Source of the DNA: Topomyia yanbarensis
Lineage: Eukaryota; Arthropoda; Insecta; Diptera; Culicidae
Assembly (NCBI RefSeq): GCF_030247195.1
Contig: NC_080670.1
Location: forward strand, 29,303,997-29,367,996
DNA: 64,000 nt
Direction of reading: 5' to 3'
A model generated the notes under the pieces. That model worked only from the letters and a program-made list of their open reading frames with translations. It was not told the DNA's origin and ran no database searches. Each line of letters opens with the position of its first letter. Position 1 is the stretch's first letter. Both the position numbers and the translations under genes were made by a program. Positions 11,875 to 23,904 of this stretch are shown in pieces.

Positions 11875-12300
11875 CCAATGATCATCGACAAGTTTGTACC
11901 TGTGTACAATATTTCGTGCACGCGTTTAACCTCAAACCTGCTTCGTTTCGATGTACAGGTTCGCCTCGAACATCGAACCCATGCGAACGATGTACAAACT
12001 CTAGTTCAAACATCCGTGTAGGTACACCGGATGCGCACATAGGAGAACGATTCGCAACAATGCAAAAAGAGTCAACGCTAGTGATGATGAGAGTGAGAAA
12101 AAGAAAACTGGTGCCACGTACCTGTGCGTTTTCCTGGTCTGCGCACACCGTGTACGTACATGATGTTCGGTTGTGCAGGCGAACATGTACACCTGTTTTG
12201 GTATGAAATAGCGTGTTCGAGTTCGTACACAAAATGTGGGTTCAATATGAGCACAGAACCAGACCGAACGTTGTGTACAATGTTCGTTTCGGAAGACTGA
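11875..12300. repeat. Dispersed GTACG-rich repeat, copy 2
   Basis: This is the partner of 1020-1362, with the same order of landmark words. The ends 'gtttgtacctgtgtacaa' and 'gttgtgtacaatgttcg' are partly inverted to each other, which hints at a DNA-transposon origin. Confidence 0.55.
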
Positions 12301-12396
12301 TTTGAATCATGATTATTTAATAAAGTGATTATTTTTCTTTTACAGTTTGTTAAGGTTCAAAGAACTTTCGGTGAACGTCTATACGAAATGAACGCT

Positions 12397-12545
12397 TGAT
12401 AGTATGCGTTGGAAAAAATGCGTTCAACTTTGTCACTGGTTTATACATATAAATATTTATATGGATATTTTAGACTTTAATGAATGCTTTATATGGTAAA
12501 TCGGTGGCAAAGCTGTATAAATTTTTCCTACGCATACTACCAAGG
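12397..12545. mobile_element. Small inverted-repeat element
   Basis: 'agtatgcgttggaaaaaatg...caactttgtcac' at the left faces 'ggtggcaaagctgtataaatttttcctacgcatact' at the right. This gives imperfect arms of about 40 bp and a total of about 148 bp. It is non-coding. Confidence 0.55.
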
Positions 12546-12720
12546 ACTCAATTCTAACACATGCTCAAATAAAGTAACTTGAGCCTTAAAGGTTTTTTAA
12601 GATCGAACTGGGGACAAAGCTGAGCACATTTTTTTTCTGCGAAGACTACCAAAGCTTCTATTCTTATACACGCTCAATCAAAGTTTCTTCAACCTTAACC
12701 TAAATCTGTTCACTAGATTT
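12537..12720 (+). repeat. Two-copy tandem repeat, period about 108 bp
   Basis: 'actaccaaggactcaattctaacac' with 'tgctcaaataaag' recurs as 'actaccaaagcttctattcttatac' with 'cgctcaatcaaag' about 108 bp later. It abuts the preceding inverted-repeat element. Confidence 0.45.
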
Positions 12721-12729
12721 ACCACAAAA

Positions 12730-13050
12730 AAATGTCTCCCATTGGACAACCCTTGATCCCTATTCCCACCAACAGTCTCTGCTGCAAATTTGAGCTGAAT
12801 AGGACAAGTCTAGCCGCCGATTTACAGTTTTCGACAAAGTTGTAGATAATAAAAATATCTGATAAACTGATCCATACAGTGCCACCTAGCGGTGAATATG
12901 CAACTTATTGTGCTTTATCCATGGAAATTGTCGAAAAATCTCATACATACTTCGAACACGTTGGTCCGGTAGCTAGACTTGTCCGATTTGGTTCAAATTT
13001 GGTGCATAGCCTCCTAGTGGAAATAGAAATCGACTCAGGGGTGAGCCGAC
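12730..13050. mobile_element. Foldback element, about 300 bp
   Basis: 'aaatttgagctgaataggac' then 'aagtctagc' (about 12,786-12,815) faces its imperfect complement at about 12,970-13,003. Outside this, 'gatccctattcccacc' faces 'ggaaatagaaatc'. The centre contains 'gccacctagcggtg', a word common in mosquito short repeats. No coding capacity is seen. Confidence 0.5.
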
Positions 13051-13383
13051 TGAGTTTTCCAAAATTCTTTTTTTTTTTCAGAGCAGTTTACTGTCCACCA
13101 TCTGCGAAAACGCAAATGCACGTGTGCCGTGAAACGATAATCCATTCCCAACTTCCTTATATTTGCTTTGAATAGTACGTCCACCGCATATTTAACAATA
13201 CAAAGTGAAATGCCTTACACGTTTAGAAGATCCGAAGCGTTTGTATGTATAGTATACGAACTGATAAAACGTGAAGAATCACATATTCTACTGGAATGTT
13301 ACACAGAGAGGTTTTAAATATGGTACCTATTATTATCCCGGAATTGTGCTTGTTATTTGTTTGGTACTAGGAATTCGCTACTA

Positions 13384-14602
13384 ACGGGTGTTCAATAAAA
13401 ATAATAAAAATGAGAATGTTTTCAATACCTTTCTGTAATCAAAGCAAAGAGCGTAATTTTTTTTTCTCGCCAAGATAATTGCTCTCTGGACTTCCTAGAA
13501 ATAGGTGGCATGTTTCTTATCGCTCGGGTGCTGTCAGTTGAAACTACGAGGGCGTCGAAACAGCTAGCACTCCGCAAGCGTGTTGTATGGTTTTACGGAA
13601 CGCATGGTCATCGTGGAAAAAAAGTTTACGGTACGTGAGTACAGTTTACCGGACTCTTGCATCCCTGAGCGTGGAGCGGAAGGCCGGTAGCGGCCGTCCG
13701 GCGAAGATAATGACGAAAAAGAAGAAAAAGCTTTTCGACAACAAGGAAGGAACGAGTTTGCGTGACGCCGGCTGCCTCCATACCTTGATTCACCGAATCC
13801 GCAAGATGAAGGACATCATCTGTCGGAGTTAGACTCGGTCCCCCGAGTACACGTACGAGTAGATAGCGATCGTGAAATCGCAGTGCCGGTGGATGACGAA
13901 GAACTACCGCGGGACGTCGTTCGTGCTGGACGACGGAAGTTACTTTCCGCTCTCGAAGACCTACATTCCCGGAAATGACAGCTACTATTCTAGCGACAAG
14001 TCGGCCATGCCCCCCGAAGTAAAATATAAGTTTAAGCATAGATTTAAAAAAAAAACGTTATGCTGTACATCGTCATATCGGACAGAGGGATTTCAAAGCC
14101 ATGGTTCAAACCGAGCGGTCTGGCCATCAATTAACAAGTGTATCAGGAGGAGTGTCTTGAGAAAAATCTTCTGCCGTTCTTAAAGGAGCATCATGCGGAT
14201 TGGAAGTACGTCTTCTGGCCGCCAAGAAGGCGCTGGAATGTCTTGAGCAGAAAAGAAACCCGACCAACTTGCCCCAGTGTCGTCCCATTGAGGATTTTTT
14301 CGGCTTCCTCAGTGCTCTAGTGTACAAAAATAATCGGCGGGCCAAGAATATGAAGCAGTTGATCGACCACCAGGGTCCGGAATTGTATCCGGAGGATGGA
14401 CGTTAGTGCCGTTCAGCACTTTTGTGAAAGCATCGCGACTAAGTTGCGTCGTACGGCTGACCAGGACCCCTTCCCCAATATTCATTGACGTTTTTTTAAA
14501 AAAATAAACATGTTTTCAATAAAAAATACTGAATCCGCTGAAATTTTGTTTGTTTTTGAACTATATGACTGAAAAAATACTCGTTGTTTATTGAACACCC
14601 GT
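13384..14602 (+). mobile_element. Mariner-type transposon, complete ends
   Basis: Perfect 16-bp terminal inverted repeats ACGGGTGTTCAATAAA lie at 13,384-13,399 and, inverted, at 14,587-14,602. TA dinucleotides flank both sides (13,382-13,383 and 14,603-14,604). This is the Tc1/mariner signature. The 1,219-bp length fits a mariner with one transposase gene. The gene inside is dead (see the separate entry). Confidence 0.85.
13530..14406 (+). pseudogene. DD37D-type mariner transposase, frameshifted
   Basis: A family-typical protein can be followed through several frames. The helix-turn-helix area comes first (KQLALRKRVVWFYG, then VERKAGSGRPAKI and KEGTSLRDAG). Next is the first catalytic block VLDDGSYFPLSKTYIPG near 13,920-13,975, then GLAIN, YQEECLEKNLLPFLKEHH near 14,140-14,190, and finally NPTNLPQCRPIEDFFG with LVYKNN at about 14,255-14,335. 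The second catalytic segment, normally WPDLASSHY, is ruined and reads as VFWPPRRRWN. At least three frame changes are needed, so no active enzyme can be made. Assignment to the mosquito DD37D group rests on the 'RPIEDFFG' end block and is my recollection of the family. Confidence 0.75.
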
Positions 14603-14724
14603 TAGGAGACTTTTTATTATCTGAAAGATAATAAAGCTTTATTTTGGATGTTCCAACAAACATACTTCGCAAAAGAATCGGTTGCAGAGAAATCCTTTTT
14701 AAGCTATGCCTACTTGCTCGGGAA

Positions 14725-14845
14725 CACCAATCGTACCTTCGTTTTTGAAGCTAGCGTCAATACGGCGTTAGCTTAGTACTGGCACTAAGTTAGCGTCGAA
14801 TATTGATGAGACGAATTCGAAACGCAAATTCCATTACCAATATGC
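14725..14845 (+). repeat. Hammerhead-like repeat (family H), copy
   Basis: GCTAGCGTCAATACGGC at 14,750-14,766 supplies the expected cleavage-side strand (GCG-UC). 'cttagtactggcactaag' forms the inner stem. TTGATGAGACGAATTCGAAACGC near 14,803-14,825 supplies the catalytic core with one core change (C to T in CTGATGA) and a weakened stem II. It lies directly downstream of the mariner. Confidence 0.5.
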
Positions 14846-17184
14846 CTACTGTGATTCAACCATTTTCTTCTAACGATGCTTCTTTTCTCTTCTTTCTTTA
14901 CTTTCAGGTACCCAGAGCAGCTGTCGATAGGATTTCAACAATCCATCAAAAACTCTAGACGAATCTTAGCGTAAACGACAAAAATGGCTCAAAGAATCAA
15001 GCTCAAGATCAAATAGACGAACGGGCACGGACACGACTCGTGGTCGTAATCGGGAACTAACGCACCGGGGAATGGAATCTCTGCAGAGAAGCCAAACGCA
15101 ACCGAACGCGTTCGCGGGGCCTATAAATGTAAATTAAATAATTAAAAATAATTCCCCACCGTGTCATTGAAGTCGGTCGAAAGCGTGTCACTAGTGGTGC
15201 GGGACAGCGGATAACGCGCGCGGAAAGGCGGCTAAAGTTATGGCCATTTGACATCGTGAAGAATTGCTTGTGTTCAAAAACAGGCGTCGGGAAGAGACGG
15301 AACATTCCTAACAAGCGAAAAGCAGCAGAGGAAGCGGGCCCCCCTTTCTGGTGTGCGTTGTGTGATGAGTGTACGGCCAAACCCCAGGGGCACCGAATTG
15401 TGAAAGCCGATAAAAAGGAATCTGACCCGAACCACTCAAAATAAGCGGAAAGAAGAAACCAGTGAAAATCACAAAATCGACTCAAGCGGAGAAACTGTGT
15501 CGTTGAATTAGGCTCTGTCCGATCTGTCGTCTCTGTCCCTGTCTTGCTTGCGGCGCCTCTCGCGGATGGACCACGATCCTGAAATGCTGACGGCCTGCTG
15601 GGAAAACTGCAAAGTTCGCCGGAATCGAAACTATGTAGCTCGTGAAACGTTACCGGCTAGCAGCCTGTAGTCGTGTTGTTTGCTGTTGGAAAAGCTCTTC
15701 GAAGGTTGTGCAATATTTTATTACGTTTATTCTTTCTATACTGAACGGCGACAGGCCGCTACATATATATCTATACTTCCGTAGTAGTTTCTTGAAACGA
15801 ATAAAAATTACATAAGAAAGATGTTAAATATTTGTTACTCGGTAGCATAAGTGTAACTGGTGTCAGCGAATTATGTATAGAACAATATTTTCTATCCAAT
15901 TTTTACTCAGTGTGTGTACTTTGTAGAAAAATCAACACAGAAACACTCAAATCTCATGGGGTTGTGAACGAAAAAAAAAGAAAAAGAAAATTCTCAATCA
16001 CTTTCAACTGTAAAGTTATAAAAGAAGAAAGTAGCATAAAAAAGTGAAATAATTACCGTCCTTCTAAGAAAAGAAAAATTTTAAACGTAGACTAGACTCT
16101 AAGCAAAAAAAAAGAAAAATTACTGTGCACCAAGTGAAGTGTGTGTGTGTGGGTGTCTGTTAATGTGCCAAAATCAACGAAACAAAAAACAATCACACAA
16201 CGGCAGTGGGTGAAACCGGAGAGCGCACGCGGGCCAAAACGAACGCCAATTCGACCCGAAAGTGATTAATCTCATTAGTAACCGGTACAACAGCTAAATT
16301 TATTAAATAATCCCAGCCGTAAATAATTTTTGTTCGCTTCCATGCCCCCCCGGTCATCATCTTCAAACGACGTGACTAACTCTCGGTTCTGGAAGAGCGA
16401 AACCTTTTTCTGCGCGTGGAAAATTAATTGAATAAACACACACACACAGTAGCAGCAGCAGCAGTAGTAGCAGAACACCTCCGAGGACTATCGATTGGGC
16501 ACAAAAACCAAAAACGCGCTCCTGGCTCATCTCTCAATAAATATCAATTTCCCGGAGTTGAACCCCCTTTGGCTTAGCCAAACAGTGCCGGTGGGAAAAA
16601 TAACACCCAGAAGGAGAAAATAAACCGACGAGAAAACGAAAGGATCGAACGGAAGCATTATTCCGGTGAGAAGGAAGTTTGTGATTAGTGGGATTACTTT
16701 ATGATAAGTGGCCCTCTTGGTGTAAGTAGGTGTGAAAAAAACCTCGTGGAAGCTGAGGCATATGAAAACAGTGCTAATGAAAGGCATTATTCACCGTTGA
16801 CGCTGCGAAGAGTGTTGAGAACACATACATAAGCATACCACTAGAACATCGTTTTCTACTAAAACCGGTGACTGTTTAGTTTTATGGGTTGCTTCGGAAA
16901 GTTTCGGAAAAGTTGGCCTTGAAGTTGACGTGAAGTAAATTGTGAAGTTTTGCCCGTTGTCAACAGGCCTAGCCGTGCGTGAGTTACACAAACACATTCT
17001 CGCACACCCAAACGGCTGTGAGAATTGTGCGTGCGTGCGTCAGCAGCGGTGAAAAATCTTTGGCCACTGGCGTAGTAGTGAATCGTCGTGAACGTCGAAA
17101 AACGTGGCGCACGGGTAGTTGACGTCGCCTAGTGACCTAGTGTACTGGAAAGTGCGTCCCGCATAGGTCGGTGTTAGCGAAAAG
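14846..17184 (+). promoter_or_regulatory. Possible gene 5' end: untranslated exon(s) ending in a splice donor at 17,185
   Basis: This is one of the longer stretches with no transposon signature. 'ttactttcag|gtaccc' near 14,908 looks like a splice acceptor. TTACTCAGTGTGTG near 15,902 contains an insect initiator-like TCAGTG. The sequence up to 17,184 is rich in AAAAC/GTGAA words typical of long insect 5' leaders and ends AAAG|GTGAGC, a strong donor. There is no start codon with a convincing frame. If real, the coding exons lie outside the window and the P-element pseudogene downstream sits in the first intron. This is inference only. Confidence 0.3.
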
Positions 17185-18660
17185 GTGAGCGAAAATGGTT
17201 TGCTTTGATTATATTTTAGCTGTTGAAGTACTGATGGTGCTCGATGTTGCTTGAAGTTCGGTGATCGGACTAGATCGGTGTTTTGAACATGATATCAGAG
17301 ACTAATCGAGACTACCAACTCACGAACAAACACTCAAAATTCTATGGCACGTTGTGTACTAGATCTTTTGAAGTAGCAGAGGGAGCACGGTCCCTTCAGT
17401 TCTGCCAATATTGACAAAATAATCAAGTTACCTGATGTTTTTTTTCGGTAAAGTTGGTAGCAGTACTTGTTTATTTATTGATCGTTGCTACACCCATTCT
17501 GTTTGCTTAGTAACTAGTTTGGAATGTTGTTTACCTAATGCAATAGATTAGATCGAAACAATAATGGGGAAAATTTGCGCGGTGAAAAATTGTTCCGGCT
17601 GGGAGAATGGAAGTAAAATTTCACTTCATAAGTTCCCAGAGGATCAACAAATGTAAGCATTAATTTAATTTGAGTAGTTCTGGCGAAATAATCAACTTTA
17701 AGAGCGTATTTATTTCTAATTTAGTTGTTCTAGATGGGTGGAATACTGCGAATCCCCGGAGCTTGAAATCACAGCTTTGCGAGGTCAGCTAGGACATCGA
17801 CGAATATGCTCGATTCATTTCGAGGAGTCCTGTTTTCGGAACGCTTTTGATCCTTCCAGAGGGTGATTTTGTTCAGTTTTGTGATATTCTGAAAATATAT
17901 TAACATAAATACAGGTTGAAGAAAAATGCTTTCCCTTCTATAATGAAACCGAAAAATTGTCCAAAGAACCGAAGGTAAATTTGATTTTTTAATTGATTAA
18001 TACAAATACAAAATTGACTTATAGATTATATGAAACAAATGACGACAGCGTTGATCAGTTAAATGAAACGTTGGAGGAAGAATGGCTTATATTGGATGAT
18101 GATCAATATGTTGATGAGGAAAGTAAGAATATTGAGATGAGGAAATGCCATGGAACAGTTTCTCCGATTGGGGGGTTGCCTGAAAACTCTCAGCCACGAA
18201 TAATTGAAAATATTGAGTTGACCCGAAACCAAAATTCAGGTGAAAATTATTGTATTAATTTTAATGTCCTATACTAGCCAGTTCATGTACAACGACTATG
18301 TGTCTCAAGAATCCTTATTCTAACACAATGGCATCTTTTAAATGTTATTTGCGATTTATTTCTTTAAATTTTAAACACACAATTTGCAAATCATCCAATT
18401 CCAATCTTTTTTTACTTTTGACAGCAAAAGCTATTGGTTCCCCTAATTTAATAATGAATGTTGATTCAACAAGCGAGTCTTCACTAACGTTTCGAGCAAT
18501 GTACGAATCTGAAAAAACTAAGGTTGAAATGTTGGAGAAAATGTTGAGAAGCGAGCGGAAAGTGCGCCGTAGTTTGAAACGACTCTGTAACAGACGAAAA
18601 CAATCATTGAACACAAAAATCAACGAAAATCGATTGCTTAAAGTCAAATTGAAGGAAAAA

Positions 18661-20310
18661 ACCTGTTTTAATCCACCTATCGGTGCAATTGTGCCTTTCT
18701 CATTTCTCTAAACTATAGCACGGAGGCTTTTTATGTTCAACATAGTTGTGGAAATGTGCATTACATTCTTAGTACACTTTGCATTTATACACAATGGCTT
18801 GCCAGCCACGAACTTGATGAGCTACGTGTCGACGGTTAAACACACCTAAACAAAAAAATATCGTACTTCATTAGCCTAACCAGTATTAGATCAATGTTAT
18901 CTGCTTGCTAACTCATTTTGTCATGCGGGGGTGGGTATGTGAGGAGGGCGAAAGTTCCATGAACGAACGACTCCGCAGCTTAAATTATTATGCTTTGTGA
19001 TACAGTGGTGGTTTAAAGATGACGGGGTTGAAAGGGAGGGGTATGAGGGCTGGATGGGGTGGTGGTCTGAGGGGTGATTTAAGGACATTTTTAAAGGAGG
19101 GGCGCGAACAGTAGAGGGGGGGGGGGTGTAACCCCTCTCCGTAAACCATCAGCTACGCCTCTGTTAAAATCCAGAAACCCTAAACGAGTCGAAAAAAAAA
19201 TTAGGTTGACGGGATTAGGTTGACGTTTTTCAGAGTGATTGCATAACCTTTCTATATGAGAAAGGCAAAAATGTGCCAAAATCCAAAAAAGTGAATCGTA
19301 GTCAAATTTTTTTTTCGAGTTTGCATCAAATCTCGACGTTTCATGCACCTTGAACACATTTAGCATCAAAAATAAAAATTCTATTTTTAATTTTTCCTAT
19401 AGTTTATATGAGAAATTTCTGTGTGGCCGTACTCTGAAACCCGTAATTCCGGAACCAGAATTCCGATCGATCCAAAATTCAATAGCAGCCGATGGGAAGG
19501 TTGCACCTTTCATTTGAGACTAAGTTTGGGCAAATCGGTCCAGCCATCTCTGAGAAAAATGAGTGACATTATTTGACACATACGCACATACATACACACA
19601 CACACACATACACACACATACACACACACATACACACACATACATACATACACACACACATACAGACTTTTTCCGATCTCGACGAACTGAGTCGAATGGG
19701 ATATGACACCCGGCCCTCCGGGCCGGGATTAGCTTGACGTTTTTCAGAGTGATTGCATAACCTTTCTATATGAGAAAGGCAAAAATGTGCCAAAATCCAA
19801 AAAAGTGAATCGTAGTCAAATTTTTTTTTCGAGTTTGCATCAAATCTCGACGTTTCATGCACCTTGAACACATTTAGCATCAAAAATAAAAATTCTATTT
19901 TTAATTTTTCCTATAGTTTATATGAGAAATTTCTGTGTGGCCGTACTCTGAAACCCGTAATTCCGGAACCAGAATTCCGATCGATCCAAAATTCAATAGC
20001 AGCCGATGGGAAGGTTGCACCTTTCATTTGAGACTAAGTTTGGGCAAATCGGTCCAGCCATCTCTGAGAAAAATGAGTGACATTATTTGACACATACGCA
20101 CATACATACACACACACACATACACACACACACATACACACACACACATACACACACACATACACACACATACATACATACACACACACATACAGACTTT
20201 TTCCGATCTCGACGAACTGAGTCGAATGGGATATGACACCCGGCCCTCCGGGCCGGGATTAGGTTGACGTTTTTCAGAGTGATTGCATAACCTTTCTATA
20301 TGAGAAAGGC
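18661..20310 (+). mobile_element. Family R repeat inserted in exon 5 of the P-type transposase
   Basis: The element begins (A)CCTGTTTTAATCCACC and GCCTTTCTCATTT and ends CTTTCTATATGAGAAAGGC. The host codons continue across it: ...LKVKLKEK before and ELIIEDKKLLDS after. The junctions lie in runs of A, so the duplication length is uncertain (3-5 A). It contains a G-rich segment (about 18,927-19,140) and two tandem modules. Confidence 0.85.
19222..20265 (+). repeat. Two tandem modules (about 514 and 530 bp) inside the family R insertion
   Basis: The word starting 'gacgtttttcagagtgattg' occurs at 19,222, 19,736 and 20,266. The two intervening units are almost identical; the length difference comes mainly from the (AC)n tracts at about 19,579-19,662 and 20,093-20,192. 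Each unit ends in the same CCTTTCTATATGAGAAAGG hairpin, so the 3' end module has been duplicated in tandem. Confidence 0.8.
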
Positions 20311-22636
20311 AAAAATGAACTAATTATCGAAGACAAGAAATTGCTGGATTCTATTAAGCAAAACCCTGTTCTTGTAGAGTCAATCGCAAATTTCTCTAAA
20401 AACAAACACGCAAGACGCTATGTACACACAAGACAATTAGCCATCCGACAAAGACTGTGTTCAGGATCGGCATATAGAAATCTTCGCGCAAAAACCGCTT
20501 TGTGTATGCCACATCCGAAGACCGTGACTGGATGGCATCGTTCCGTTGATCTGTTACCTGGATTCAATCAAGAGATTTTGCGACGTATGTCTACTGCAGG
20601 CATGTCCATGTCCGAAAAGGACAAAGTTGTTGCCATCTTGATTGATGGAATGGCCATCCGAGCAAAACTAGATTACCATGCAAAAACTGACCGTTTTCAC
20701 GGATTTGTAGACGATGGCGTTTCGAGAGAATGTGAAAATAATAATGCCGATAATCTAGCCAATGAGGCTATCACGGTGATGATCAGAAGCCTTAACACAA
20801 AATATAAGCAGGTGAGACCCCAAAAACAAAAATTAAAAAGGCGTGGTGAGAGTTTAGACAAATGATATTTTTGAAATTCTCCAGGCGATCGGATATTTTC
20901 TTGCAAATGGTGTGCTGGATTATCAACGTCAGGCGTAGATTATATGTGAAGCAGTTCGTCGGGTTATGGAAGCTAAATTTTGTCCGGTTGCTCTAATAAT
21001 GGATTAACATCCTACGAATATAAAAACTGCAAAAGAGTTAGGGGTAACCACAGAGAGCCCTGTTTTCACAGTAAATACTCATCGTGTGGTTGTATTCTAC
21101 GATAATCCCCACCTTTTCAAGTCCGTGAGAAACAACTTATTTGCGAAAAATTTATTATTTGATGGACAGATTGTTTCATTTCGATACATCCGAGATTTGT
21201 TCACTATTGATATTGAAAATGTACCGCGATTAGTGCCCAAGTTGAAAAGGAAAGCTATTGACTTACTAGCCTTCTCAAAAATGAATGTGAAGCTTGCAAC
21301 TACTACTCTTAGCAGAACAACAGCTAAGGCCATCGAAGCATATGTTAAGCTAAACATTTTATCCGAGAAGGCAATGGCAACATCCTTGTTCATTGAGCAG
21401 ATTGATACTCTTTTCGACGTGTTCAACTCACGTTTCGAAACAGATTCTATCAAGGTATCGTTCGGTACAACAATTTAATATTATTCTATATTATATTCAT
21501 TTATATCCAGCCAACCCGTGCAGCAATATTTGAAGGCAGGGTTTATTGGAAGATTCTAGATCGAATGAACACTTTTTTAGAAAATCTTACATTTGTGCCG
21601 AAGACATGTTTCGATGTAGCAACAGTAACAAATTTAAAATATATGTTTAAATATTTTTTTTGCAATTGCAACACATATTTTGTAGGCAACGAAAGAAGCG
21701 AGAGATCAACTGACGGCGACACAGCGGTATCCTCCTTGTTTAACTGGTTTTAGAAACAACATAAATGGGCTATGTATATTGTGGGGAATTCTTCATGAAG
21801 AGCGGAATTTTTCTCATTTGTGTGCGAACTATATTTGCCAAGATCCACTAGAAAATGAGTTTTCAATCATTAGGCGAACATGTGGAGCGAACGATGCTCC
21901 TACAGCACATCAGTTTGCGGCTGCATTGAAATACAGTAGCATATCGAAGACCCTGGACATAATATCCAATTCCAACTGTGAAGCTAGTGCCATAAAAAAC
22001 ATTGTCGATGAACATACAAAAACATCTAATTATGATCAAGATGATCCTCTGGCATTTGATGCCAGCGAAAGTTTGCGTATTCGCACCTTTGAACCATTGG
22101 ATCTTGCGACAGCTAACACACCTGATGCACCTGAGATGAACGCCTTGACCTACGTGGTAGGGTTCGCACTATCTAAAATGATCCACAGAAAATGTCGTGA
22201 TTTATTGAGTTTAGCTCACGATAGTGAACATAGGAGTCATACAAACTACTTATTTTGTCAACTAAAACATTACTCCAAAACGGATGGATTCGTGTATCCA
22301 AATCAACTGGCTTTGGAAATTGGTCTGATTTTGCATGCTGCATTCAAAGAAAAGTTCTTTCAATTTCTTTGCGAAAGCCGTTTGGGTGTGAAGTCAAGAT
22401 TACGTGAATACGTTGATTTTGACAACTATTTGTCGATTACAACGGTTTGTTATCCATGCTTGAATAAATTCGTCGACTGTCTGCTCAATACAATCATAAA
22501 TGGTCAAGTGATTAAAATGCAAGCAAAAATAAACAAAAACCTTCGAGCTGGTGGCAAAAGGAATGGAAAGGCTAAAAGAATGGGGATTCCTTGCAAAGAG
22601 GTGAAAATAGTTAAAATAATTGACACGATATTGTAA

Positions 22637-23900
22637 TTTATAATCAATAAAAAATCTTTTCTTAGCGGATTCAAGAAAAACAAAGTTGAAAACTGAATTG
22701 ATTAACTGAAGAGATTTTTAATGTAATATGTCGCGATATGTACTGTACTACCGTAATTTCTAAAAAACCGAATTAAAAATGAATGGATGGGAAGCAAAAC
22801 AAATGCCATTTATTTAGAAAATTATAAGAAATGTAAAAAACTGATCCACGCATTCACTTCATTAAAAATATTGTAGTCCAACCTCATTAAATATTGAAAG
22901 TCTACAATGTGGCACGTAGAATTTTACGTTGGTCTCGCTGAAGTTTGCCGGAAGGTTGCCTTATGGTTCCCTGCAGGGTTCAGTTGCAAGTTTCGTCTTT
23001 CGCTTTTCGTTTACTATGCGGTCTAGAGTGGTTTTAGGTGACATGTATATCAGTTTGTAAAGAGAGCTCAACAATAAGTTTTGCTATCATATGGCATAGT
23101 CGTCTTATAGAGAACCATGCTCATCGAACTTGTCTAAGGAAACCTACTTGTATTATATGCGTGTCGATTTTATCATCTGCTCGCAACATTGAAATATAAG
23201 TAATAGTTAGTTGATAATGCCAGTATTGTCTCTATCACAAATAGTTGTCTAGCTTGCACTGCACTACTTTTCGCCCACTAAAAGACTTGATTTTCACAAA
23301 AAAATCCAATTAGTAACTGCGACAGGAAAGCGTAGGATCATTTTTTCTCACACCTTTAGTTGAATGTAGGGCCCACCCATGTGTGTGAAAATATTAGATT
23401 AAGGTTCAGTATCTGAATAAAATGAATGTGTCACTCATGGTGATTTGAACACAAGCAGTCGAATCCCTTTTGTGAACACTATTTGGGGTCATAGATGGAA
23501 TGAAATTCTTGGAAATAGTCCTTATCGGTAGTAAGATATATTTAGATTAAGTTCTTGTTAAGATTCCAAGATCGAAAGCAGGAAATAACACACTCCTCAG
23601 CTCTAGATCAGTGATATAATAATTGGATTTTCTTTTTGGAAAAATCGTTAGCAACAAATAAACACGCAATAAGTAAAACAGTCGGATAAGCAAAGCATGC
23701 TTGATTATCGAGGCATTTTCTATTTGACATTTCGAGGGACCTCTAGTACTACATGAGTTAGTACCTCTTGAGCCATGGAAAACTCGAGAGTCCGCCGTCT
23801 CAATTAGTCTCTGATGATATGGTCGTTGATTTTCGGTTATATTTGTGTGGGGGAAATGATGGAAAACAAAACTCCAAAACGTGTTCAGATGCGTCTCCAA
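22637..23900. other. No gene seen downstream of the P-type element
   Basis: AT-rich sequence. It should contain the 3' end of the P element. The 8-mer TGGCACGT occurs at about 17,345 and 22,908, but such a match is expected by chance over these lengths. Confidence 0.35.
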
Positions 23901-23904
23901 TCAG

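Larger units (their letters stand above)
17564..22636 (+). pseudogene. P-element-type transposase (THAP domain), disrupted
   Basis: Eight exons can be joined at GT-AG sites: 17,564-17,652; 17,734-17,862; 17,915-17,974; 18,025-18,239; 18,425-20,811 (containing a 1.65-kb insertion); 20,885-21,454; 21,511-21,624; 21,686-22,636. The N-terminus is a THAP zinc finger: C-x4-C at CAVKNC, then WVEYC, C-x2-H at CSIHF, and LKKNAFPSI at its end. A leucine-rich coiled-coil segment follows (exon 5). The catalytic region shows ILIDGMAIRAKLDYH, ALIMD and later DPLENEFSIIRRTCG, the P-transposase/THAP9 pattern; the polyadenylation signal AATAAA lies just after the stop. In-frame stops occur at TAG 20,936-20,938 and TAA 21,005-21,007; the second directly follows the aspartate of ALIMD, where the family has DQ. 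With the insertion this makes it dead. Terminal repeats and the 8-bp duplication expected of P elements could not be located with confidence. Confidence 0.85.

Noticed and set aside
18661..20310. Family R as a Helitron, because of the 3' hairpin
   Set aside because: No CTRR after the hairpin, no 5' TC, and the insertion is in an A-run rather than between A and T; class left open.
17340..22915. TGGCACGT at about 17,345 and 22,908 as the 8-bp duplication of the P-type element
   Set aside because: An 8-mer match is expected by chance over the flanks compared, and no inverted repeats adjoin it.
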